From: Fomitopsis serialis
Taxonomy: Eukaryota; Basidiomycota; Agaricomycetes; Polyporales; Fomitopsidaceae
Direction of reading: 5' to 3'
NCBI RefSeq assembly: GCF_022376445.1
Contig: NW_025955025.1
Coordinates: 1-64,000, forward strand
Length of the DNA stretch: 64,000 nucleotides
Positions 33,373 through 42,364 of this stretch are shown piece by piece (within the stretch, counting starts at the first letter, position 1; each line of letters starts with the position of its first letter). The notes under the pieces were generated by a model. It did not search any database, had not been told where the DNA came from, and saw only the letters and a program-made list of their open reading frames with translations. The translations under genes were made by a program, and so were the position numbers.

Positions 33373-35835
33373 GTGCAGCGACTCGCTGCCTTGAGCGCCT
33401 CAGCCCCATTGCCTACCGCGGCGCAGAAGGTCTCCACGCCGTTCGCCTCGATCGTGACGCCAGGATCCGCAAACGCGGCACAAAGGTTAATGTCGGGGAG
33501 CACCTCGTTGTCGCCAAACCTCAGCCTCCAGTAGAAGTCCTTGATACGCGCGTTGCGGCCCTCGACAACCTCGTGGATGGGGGCGAAGCCCATGCTCGGC
33601 TTGTAGAGGAACTTAAAGTGAAGAGGCGCGGGGGCGCCGCGACGGTCCTCGAGTAGCATGACGCCGATCGTTTGAGACGCCGGATGATACTTGACCTCGG
33701 CGGCCTTGAGGCCTGACTTGTGCTGGCCATATGAGCGGGCCGCACCGTAGAGAGCAGCAGAGACAGGCGCCTCGCCACCCAAAGTCAGGATGTCCTTCTA
33801 GCTCGGACGAGGAGCGACGAGGAGCGAAGAGACGGCGCATCGCATTGTCGATGCACGACGCACCCTGCACGATGGTCGCCGACGCAAGGAGGGCCCTGAG
33901 CCAATGTTGACGAGGGCCTGCGAGCATCTCGATCCAAGTCGATGCCTCGGGCAAGGTGCTCCTAGCAGAGTAGGTGATCTTGTCAGCCTCGATAGAGCGC
34001 TCGACACCGAGTGAGCCAGTGATGCTCTCCGGGAGAGGAGAAGCTCTTATACTAAGATAGTCGGCAGTCGGAATGCGACTGAAGTCGCCGCCGTAGAGGC
34101 GCTGCGCCAACTTGTTGATGAGGACCGCGGTGATGTTGTCGAGCATCTCCTTGATCGGCTCGTCTTTCTTCGTAGCATGCTTCGCCGCGACAGGGCCCTG
34201 GAGGATGCACGCGCGCTGGGGGGTCCTGGTCGAAGACGGCCTCAATGTCCTCGGCTGCCCACAGAGTCCTGCCCAAATGTGAGTCCTAGTTCCCTGTTGG
34301 GCAATTATAACGTACCTTCTTGAACCACACCTCAAAGTTTGCGCCAATGACGGGGATGAACGGCGCCGTCTTCTGGCTTGGGCGCTGCAAAATGGCGAGG
34401 AAGAATGCCTTGTCCTCCGACGCCAGGAGCTGCTCGGTCGCAGCCGGGTGCGTCGCGAACAAGAGCTTCACAAAGTCAATGGACTTGTCCAAAGAAGAGT
34501 AGGATTATAGGATTGGCGCCTTCGAGCCTCGGTCGATGCCCGCGAAGCGCTCTTCAACGCGGCGGAGCCAGTCACCCGCCAGGTTCCTGAGCGACAAGTC
34601 CACCCAACGCTCCTCGTGCTCGGCGTACATGAGACGGACCATGCGGAGGACGACCTCCTCGTAGGTCAAGCCGGTGATGCCCTCGACGACGCTGCTGTCC
34701 TTCCACCTGAACCGCGGCTTCGCGAAGTCCTCGTTCAGCTTCGCGATGATCTCCGCGCGTCTCCCGTTGATCCACGCAGTGCGCTTCTCCTTGGGTAGCT
34801 TGAACACGGTCTCGTCGGACTCCTTCCTCAGCTCGGCGGCACGTGTGACGACCTTGCGGATGGCTCGCCGAGTTCGGACTTGGCGGCCACAATACCGCCG
34901 GTCTCTTTAGCATAGGTGCCTTCCCAATGAGCATCATCGACACCCTTCGCGGCGGCGATAAGATCCTTCACCGAAGAGCTCGTATGCGCCTCCCCGGTGA
35001 CCATGACACGAGACGTGAGCAGGAAGCCGCCGAGCGGCTTCGGCTGTATCCGAACATCTCGGCGGACCAGTCGCCAGTAAGGTACAGCCAGGCATCGTCC
35101 GCACCACCGAAACCAGAGCCGGCGACGAGCGAGATGTTGCCGTGCTGGCGGATCGAATGGTGCGTAGGCAGAATTGGCTGGTGGAAGTCCTCGTACGGCC
35201 GCCCACCGGCTGCAGGATGGTGGGGAAGTCTGGATTCGCCGCGGCGATGCTGACGACCTGGCGGATGCAAGCCGGCGGATCCGGGCTTGAATGACACGCG
35301 ACGAATGCCCGCCGCCTTGAGATCACCGATGGTGCCCACTGCCTTCTCCGCGCTGGGGATACCAGCGGCGGCACAGAAGCCTTCGATGGGCATGCCCTCG
35401 CGGCGCATCTCTTGCCATAGAGGGAACTGGAAGCCGAACTGGCGCGGGTTGATGCCGAGCAAGTTGAGGGTGATACCGGCACCAGCAGAGATCTTGCTCT
35501 GTATTTCGGCGACCTTCGCGCCGCGGCAGCATTGTAGTGACCGCCGCCAGCAAGCTCGACGCGGTATCCGGCCGCCAGGACGACGTTGGCGAAACCAGCC
35601 TTGACGGCCGTGGGTGCCGCACCAGCCACCATGCTAGGCGGCTCGCCCAGAAGGCGGGAAAACGGCGTGTCGAGGTGGATTTTGCCCTCGCTATAGAAAG
35701 TTTAGCAATGCGCAATTAGCGAATGCTGCAGCAAACGTACCTCGTCTTGACGAGACTGGGCATGAACTTCTTGCTCCACCATTCCTCCCTCTTCACCGCC
35801 TGCGCATCGTACAACTCGGCCAGCAGAGACACCGC
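33373..35835 (-). pseudogene. Fungal fatty acid synthase beta subunit fragment (enoyl reductase to dehydratase)
   Basis: Minus strand, 5' to 3'. LYDAQAVKREEWWSKKFMPS comes from the linker before the enoyl reductase. Then MVAGAAPTAVKAGFANVVLA and GYRVELAGGGHYNAAA mark the FMN barrel, followed by NPRQFGFQFPLWQEMRREGM and VAGSGFGGADDAW. Next are KLPKEKRTAWINGRRAEIIA, ERWVDLSLRNLAGDWLRRVE and CILQGPVAAKHATKKDEPIK. TYSARSTLPEASTWIEMLAG and HFKFLYKPSMGFAPIHEVVE complete the dehydratase hot-dog part. The malonyl/palmitoyl transferase domain and most of the acetyltransferase domain are missing, and there are many frameshifts. The 5' end abuts the INO1 fragment and the 3' end abuts the chitin synthase fragment. 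Confidence 0.93.
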
Positions 35836-36720
35836 GGTACTGGACGCGCGCCAGCAGCTCGGTGAGGATGGCAAGTTCCAGCACGAGCGGCATAGCGAGC
35901 AGGGTCCTGCGGCGAGTCAGCAATGCATCTGGCTTTTACAGTCCATGCAACACACCTCGTACTCGTGAAGATGTTGATGGTTGAGCGGCCACTGCAGAAA
36001 ACCTCCGAGTAGTACTCATCGACGGCACACTTCGAGTCGCCGACAACAGGGTAATACTTACTTGATGACGACGATACTTATGGAGTGCTTGCTCTCGGCA
36101 GCCTTCGTGCCCTTGACCGTGCCTACCTCGGGGCGCTTGGAGAGCAGGTGGTTCGCGCCGACCAAGTCGTCGACGACGCTGCTCTTGCTGATCTTGAACT
36201 GAGGCTCTGCGGAGATGTGATGGCCGTCGTTGTCGCTGAGGTGGCTGTAGGGCGCGATCGAGAGATACTTGATGCCCGCGTTGACGAGGAACTCGGCAAA
36301 GACGGACTTGAGCTTCGTCTGGCCCAACTTGAGGTCACCGCCGCCGAGGGACGCCTTGTGGCGCTCCGCGAGCTCGATGACTCCGCCTGGGACGGTCGGG
36401 TTCTAGGGCTCGCCCTCGAGGACGGACGCCGCGGCGAAGAGCATCGACAGGGCCGCGAGGAGCGCGTCAGCGGCGTCGTTCGCGCCGGGGATGATGCCGC
36501 TGTAGCGCTCCGTGTTGGCGGTCCAGAAGACAACGGTGCGATCGAGCCCGTGCTCAGCCTTGAGGTTTGAAGCGGCAGATGCCCGCGCGGAGCTGCTCGA
36601 GGTGGGCCTGCTTGTCCGCGGCGGGGACGATGTTGTCATGGGCCTCCTGGTTCGCGGTGATGAAGCCGGGGTAGCAGATCGAGGGGCGCGGCTTGCCGAG
36701 TGCGGCCATGCGTGATATGA
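35836..36720 (-). pseudogene. Inositol-3-phosphate synthase (INO1-type) fragment
   Basis: Minus strand, 5' to 3'. PRPSICYPGFITANQEAHDN is followed by ADKQAHLEQLRAGICRFK and VVFWTANTERYSGIIPGAND. Then come [36 protein letters not shown] and [17 protein letters not shown], and finally VVGDSKCAVDEYYSEVF with AMPLVLELAILTELLARVQY. This covers the central and C-terminal part of the enzyme that makes inositol phosphate from glucose 6-phosphate, including the NTERY and SDNDG active-site regions. A stop and shifts lie near 36400-36410 and 36565, and the first about 150 residues are missing. Two intron remnants are readable. The last about 80 residues are replaced by fatty acid synthase sequence. Confidence 0.9.
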
Positions 36721-37010
36721 CCTGGCACTGACCAGTCAAGCATCTAGCAGGGTGCACAACTTGAATGAATGCCTCGTTTGTTGACACGCCTGTTGTCGCA
36801 GGCACTGGCAATGCCTGAGGCGGCGAGAAGGACTGTTCAACGGTGAGGGCGTACCTATGTCCTACGAGCTCTCTCGCTCGTTCTTCTTCATGTTCCTGCA
36901 CCGTTCCTCCCCTTTCTCCTTCTCCTTTGTGTTCTCTTTGCCATCCTCCTCGCGTTGCCGCATTCGTCTCGATCTGGGCGGTCTTGACGCAGGGCAGCAG
37001 GAGGAGGGGG

Positions 37011-37191
37011 ATGAACGCAACCCAGCACCGCACAAGCATCTTCCGACTCCTTTTCGAGCGTATGTTCGACGACATCCGTGGCGGCACGTTCCAGCTCTTG
37101 CGAGTCGAGTCCAGGGGAGGCTCTCCGCGCTTTTCGTCGACCATGGCTGAGGAAGCGAGGAGATGAATGGCGCCCGTTCTGGTCGAAATGG
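37011..37191 (+). other. Short coding relic shared with 49874-50053, family unknown
   Basis: The plus frame HRTSIFRLLFERMFDDIRGG, TFQLLRVESRGGSPRFS and AEEARR, followed after a stop by MAPVLVEMA, matches residue by residue a minus-strand frame near 50 kb (about 65% identical by eye over 60 residues). Conservation at protein level, with one internal stop here, shows that it derives from a real gene. I do not recognise the family. Confidence 0.55.
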
Positions 37192-37429
37192 CTGGAGAGC
37201 AGAATACGCGCATCGGGGGACCAAACACGCCACACGACTTGAGTCATTTCCGCTGACGTCGCACGAGAGATCGAAGAACTTGGTAGTGTTCTCGTCCATC
37301 CGATTAGCGTCGATGTCCTCTTGCTTCTTGACCAGCTCCTCGCTCGCGGCCCGGGCACTGTTCCACTCCGTCTCAGGCTTCTATGGCGGCGCCTCGCCGA
37401 CTAGCTGTTCGGTACTAGCGGACGCCTCA

Positions 37430-38450
37430 TGGCTTTGAACCTGTCACGGCTGATGTCGCTGCAGCGGTGCTGGCGTTGGCGGTTTCTGCGGGGCGGGCGA
37501 AGACTCTGGTACGACGACTGGCTGAGCAGCCAGCGTAGACGGCGAAGTAGCGGTCAATGTAGACGACTCGCCGAGAGCAGGCACTGGCGCTGGCGCCCGT
37601 GTTTCGATGTACTAGGCTTCGAACACTTAGTGCTGGCTTTGGACGCCTTCTTTGGAGGAGGGTGGCTGGACGACTTTGGAGTCTGGTGAATTCGCAACGT
37701 GCGCAGGCGTAGGTGGATTGGTGAGTGTTGCGGCGGAGGCGGGAGTGGAAGGCCCTGCAACGGGTGACGGAGCAAAAGGCTGGCCTGGTCGTTTCGGCTG
37801 GAGTGGCAGAGGGATGGTCCGAGGCGTGCTTCAACGCGTGTCGTGGAGTGTCGTGGAGGATGATTGCCTGAATCAGGGTGGACGGGCCGAACAGACTGAG
37901 CGCGTGGAGCGCGCTTCCTGGAGATCGCGCGGAACGCCATTCACAACGACTTTGACAGGTTGATGTACTTGGGAGATCGACATCCGGTACTGCTGCCGCC
38001 GTGGGAGCTCCTGAAACTCGTACCTATGATACTTGGTCGCCCAGCTGCGCTATGGACCACGCATGGAAAGGACGCGTGCCAAGGTCAGCGCGGCTGACCA
38101 GTCGTTGATGTAATGTTTCGTTTCCGGGAGCGACCTTTGCTGTAGACGCGTCAAGAGCTATGTCGGGAGACGGGTCAGCTAGGGATTCACTGCTTCAACG
38201 ACATACGCACAGAGTTCGTCATGATCTGCAAAGCCTCTTTGCTGACTCCATGTATGCGCACGGGCAGCTGGTACGGCGAACCGACACAAATATATTGACT
38301 TCCGTACGAGCAAAGCATGCACGGATCATGCATCCATGGCACGATCCATACACGCAGAGCCAAGAGGGGTGTGTTGGAGTAGAGCAGCGATATTCGTACG
38401 AGAGAAGCGTGCACGGATCATGCATCCATGGCACGATCCATACACGCGGG
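37430..38450 (-). mobile_element. Dispersed element R, copy 2 (inverted)
   Basis: Reverse-complement relative of 9957-11066: the terminal tandem repeat at 38290-38450, a shared middle (38100-38290) and the Pro/Ser-rich frame (minus, for example PPPPQHSPIHLRLRTLRIHQ) down to about 37430. It is about 80% similar by eye, with indels that break the frame. The unknown coding relic at 37011-37191 lies just beyond its inner end. Confidence 0.6.
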
Positions 38451-38567
38451 CCAGGTCAGAGACTCAGAGAGTGAGAACAAGCCTATTAGTCTACTTCTTG
38501 ACGCGCTCGTCGAGAGGTCGGTTTATTCAATCGCAGTCTGAACGTATGCCGTGGATTGCAGGCGGAG

Positions 38568-38674
38568 CCACTTGGGGTTAATATCCCAGCGGGTTTGCAG
38601 GGCATTTCAAACCCCGCTGTGGCGGCTGTGGCGCGATCGTCCCGAACGTCTCTAAGTCGCGTCGCGCCCCGTTA
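38568..38674 (+). mobile_element. Short MITE, copy 1, 3'-truncated
   Basis: Starts CTTGGGGTTAATATCC and matches the reverse complement of 40253-40372 for about 104 bases, with its last about 17 bases missing. Confidence 0.7.
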
Positions 38675-38861
38675 CAACGCGAATAGTAGATTGCGTTTAT
38701 ACGGATACTTATGTACATTACAACTGTTTTGTACCGACTCATTACTATGCAATATACTGATTACTAGAGTCACGCCACAGTTAAGGACTCCGAGTAGTAA
38801 GGACGAGTAAGTAGGAAGATAAGCATAACATACTAACAAACAAGCTAGTACGACTTTCAAT

Positions 38862-40250
38862 TCAGCGCCGTGCGATATACTTGTAACCTATAACGTTTGA
38901 AGGAGCCGCCTGCCCCCGTTCGCGGGTATTCGTGATGGGCATGGTTCGTCTGCGCTCATGCTTCTCGATGTCTCGGGCCCAACGCACGGCTGGGCGGGTC
39001 GCGCGAAGGGCGTTTTGGACGAAGCGGCCCTCTGCACCGGCGTCGCGTTGTTCTTCAATGATATCAGCGGCGCGGTGTAACAGGCGGAGATGTTCGTCCA
39101 CGTCCACGTCGTCTTCGTCATCAAGCTGACACGGACGTTGTCGATCGTGTTAGTGTTGGCGCACCATTGCAATTGGGTGGCATTGCTTACTGTAAAGCCC
39201 GCACTTCCACCCACCCGCGCGCGCAACAACCCGTCACGTCCGGTAGGCGGTGGTTTGTTAGGTGACGAATCTATCTGTAGGTGTGCCCGGCAATGAATAC
39301 GAGTCATGTAATCCCGAAGTGCACATTGATACTCACCGGTGATGACCTACTAGTGACTGCCAAGGCGGGCAGCACTGAATCTTCCTCTCCCGATTCCTCT
39401 GAAGTATCCGCCACCGGCACCTGCGCCTGAGATGCGCGGGACATATTCACCGAACCGGGAGGCGCCGCCGCACGCTTGCCATGACCACTGCCAGTGACAA
39501 TCGCCGAGTCCGAGTCATCCGAGTCCGACGTACTGGTATCCACCCTGGGCATTCGACTGAGCCATGCGTGCTTCGTCGTCAGTTCTGGGGGTGGCGCGAT
39601 CTTGCCGTCGATGGGGACTGTGTAGAAGGGTGGAATATGAAACCGCTGTACCTGCACCCACCATAAGGCAGGTGGGTTTCCCGCGGCCCGAACAAGGTGC
39701 TTGCAGAGAAGGTAGGCATGGTACTTCTGAGCGCCGCAGTCGCATGTCCAGCGGTGGACATCCGTCGTGTACGTGCCTTTGATCGGGACCTTCATGAGTC
39801 GCTCCCACGAGTGCTTGAAGTGCTCTTGCATGGTCGTGAGTGCCTGTGCGCGGCCTTCGCGGTCGCTTCGCAGGAGACGTCGGAGAGTGAGACGGTAGGG
39901 TGGAAGCGCCTTCGTGATGATCGCGTGAACAGCGAGGTCAACGGGCGGGCGGTTGTACATGTGAAGTACGAGCCGTTTCAAGTTTCGCCAGAGAGCCTCG
40001 ACCATCATGGTCGTACGCTTGCAAGGAATGCTCGCGGAGTACGCACCGCGTGCCCACAGTGGCCATCGCTTCCGTGAATACCACGAATTCCACAGGTAAG
40101 CCCACACCTCGCAGAGATGATTGACTTCGCAATGCCGGTACATCTCCTCGACGGCATCACGGCGGATATCATCCTTTGTTCGCTTCTCGCCATGCCGCTC
40201 GGGAAGGAGTGAGTGCTGCGATGCATGCTTCGCAAAGAGCCGCAGGATTG
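38862..40250 (-). CDS. MULE-like transposase, C-terminal region with SWIM finger, truncated
   Basis: Main frame (minus) is open from about 40250, just inside the MITE, to 39304. It includes MYRHCEVNHLCEVWAYLWNS, RTTMMVEALWRNLKRL and a SWIM zinc finger CDCGAQKYHAYLLCKHL (C-x-C...C-x-H), followed by a Ser/Asp-rich linker. A second piece at 39107-38862 (ALRATRPAVRWARDIEKHER) matches the helical tail of such proteins. The catalytic MULE domain with the first acidic residues would lie upstream of 40250 and is absent, so this is a 5'-truncated element. The 279-residue frame is undamaged. SWIM-bearing MULE-like proteins are common in Agaricomycetes. Confidence 0.7.
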
Positions 40251-40252
40251 AA

Positions 40253-40372
40253 CTTGGGGTTAATATCCTAACGGGGCGCGACGCGACTTAGAGACGTTCG
40301 GGGCGATCGCGCCACAGCCGCCACAGCGGGGCTTGAAATGCCCTGCAAACCCGCTGGGATATTAACCCCAAG
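40253..40372 (-). mobile_element. Short MITE, copy 2, complete (about 120 bases)
   Basis: Begins CTTGGGGTTAATATCC and ends GGATATTAACCCCAAG, a 16-base perfect terminal inverted repeat. The inner part matches copy 1 in reverse. Together with copy 1 it brackets the truncated MULE. No clear target duplication was seen. Confidence 0.78.
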
Positions 40373-40375
40373 TGG

Positions 40376-41023
40376 CGGAGCCTAAAGAACTCGAAATGCC
40401 GCCACAGGTGGCGGCGAATCCCTTGCTCGCGCGTTTGCGTTCAGCGATGTCGATGTCGGGCAGCGCGTGTGTCCAGGACACTGGACCGAAGAGACAAAAA
40501 GAAGAGCAGCTGTTGAATCGCAGGTGAAGAATGTACATGGTATATAAGATACAGGGCATGGGAGTCGTAGAACTTGAAAGCTGGCAGGTTGTTGTACAAC
40601 GCAGAAAAGAGAGTGTACGCCTGAAAGCGTGAGCCTGAGGATGGTCAACACATCGCCCTTACTATTTCCTTCCTTTGCTACCATCGAGCGGGACGTCAGC
40701 AGCGCACTTCCGACGACGGCGAACGTTTGAACCTGCGGCATGAACGTTGAGAGTGGGCTCCTTAACGACTTTGATCATCCAGATACCACTCGTCCTTCTT
40801 CATTGAATCCCTTGCTCGCTAGAGCAAGGCTCTCTCGTCTGTAATTGTGGAGCTGTCGCCGGACGGCTGAACACTTGTTTGTCGCTGCTGTTAATGTCAC
40901 GTGTACATGAGCAGCGGCACATCGACGCCGCGCACACGCCACAAGCTCAGTCACGTGGAGGACGTGTACTTGAGGCTCCGCCACCAATTCACGCCTTATG
41001 TACATTCGGACTGCGATCAAAAA
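40376..41023. other. Spacer before hairpin element X
   Basis: A 119-residue minus frame (40382-40741) has no recognised motif. A perfect TTGCTCGCTAGAGCAA stem (about 40807-40822) is present. No gene supported. Confidence 0.35.
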
Positions 41024-42216
41024 CGAGCGTCGCCAACCCGTGGCTTCGCCACGGGTTGACGGGGCAGTTCTTTCATTCACTGCTTCATGTCACCCATAAG
41101 ATCACAATGTTAATGCATGCCAGACCTGGGCTTCGCCACAGGTCTGGCGGCGGTTCTTTCATTCTGTGCTCCATGTTACTCCTACAATTACATGCTTGAG
41201 CCTGCCAGACCTGGGCTTCGCCACAGGTCTGGCAGCAATCTTTCATTCACTGCTTCATGTTACTCTTAAGATTACATGCTTGGGCAATGCCAGCCCATAT
41301 CTGATTCATTCAATGCTGTGTGTTGCTCTTGTGGTTACATTTTTATTCAATATTTCCCAGCCTGCAGTACACTTTGTTCCACATTTTTGTATTCTTGATG
41401 TCCATAATCTGCTGCAGGGCAATTGTTTGATATTACCACTGTTTTCCCATTATTTCCCAGTATTGATGTGTCCTGTTTTCCCAGCACTGAGATTTCCTAT
41501 TTTCCCGGGATTGATATCTCATTTCCCTGGACCAATTTCTACTGTTTTCCCAACACTGAGGTGTGTTTTCCTGGTACTTACTCCCATTATTGCCAGTGAA
41601 ATGTGCCTTCCCATTATTTCCCGTTACTGAGGTGTCCTGTTTTCCCAATATTGATCTTTTCTCATATTTAATTTCTACTTCCCAGGAGGAACCTATATAC
41701 TGTTCTCTCTGTGCTAATCCACACTATTTTCCCTGGGACTGAGATGCCCTGTTCAAGTTTTCCCAGTACTGAGTCCTGACATTGCTCAATTTTCCCGTTA
41801 CTCATGCTTGCCATTAACATTGATTTTAGGCACACATTTCCCTACTCAATCTTTCCCATTGCATTTCCTTTGTGGTCTTTCAGTGCTAATTTCCCGGCAC
41901 TGAGATGGCCTATTTCCCAGCACTGAGTTGTGATTTTTCTTCCCATCACTCAGGCTTCCCATTTATAATATATGTGTACACTGTATGTATTTTTTCTACT
42001 CATTTTTCCCGTCACGGAAATTCCACCTCGGGGACACCTCGGGCTGGCTCGCGCAGGCGCCCGCTGGCGGAAGACGCCGGGAGCTTATGGGAGGAGGGTG
42101 CGCCACATGAGGCCACGCGGCGAACGTGGACGCCATGTGCGCTCCACGCGAGCATACGCGAAAACCACGCGAGTTACGCGCGCCACATCGACACCGCCGT
42201 CCCACTCCTTTTAGAT
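41024..42216 (+). mobile_element. Hairpin-bearing element X, copy A
   Basis: Starts GAGCGTCGCC and ends CCTTTTAGAT. It has three parts. First, a head with three hairpins of about 25-30 bases (41034-41058, 41119-41148, 41204-41233), each closed by a TTC loop and followed by a shared about 60-base spacer (CTTTCATTCACTGCTTCATG). Second, an AT-rich body (about 41330-42010) full of TTTCCCAGTACTGA- and TTTCCCGTTACT-like words. Third, a GC-rich tail (42010-42216) with CGGGGACACCTCGGG. The same order is found at 57935-59284 and, inverted, at 59291-60197. No protein is encoded. Confidence 0.8.
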
Positions 42217-42364
42217 ACCGACCTCTCGACAAGGGAAGCATCAAGATTCAGAAGTAGACTACAAGCTGCTTGCTACGGCAGACATGGAGACGAAGTACAA
42301 GCCCAAGGTTTGTGAAATCTGTTTGCTTACAGAGCGAGGTTGGCTGACGCACTCCGGTTTGTAG

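Noticed and set aside
36123..36533. Long Ser/Arg-rich minus frame over the INO1 fragment
   Set aside because: It is an out-of-frame shadow. The INO1 blocks read in the other frame.
38568..40372. Reading the opposed repeats as the true terminal inverted repeats of the MULE
   Set aside because: The right-hand copy has its own pair of ends inside 120 bases, so it is a complete MITE. The MULE's own ends are not visible.
41024..42216. X copies as CRISPR-like or bacterial repeat arrays
   Set aside because: Units are irregular, the spacers are themselves repeated, and the surrounding genes are eukaryotic.
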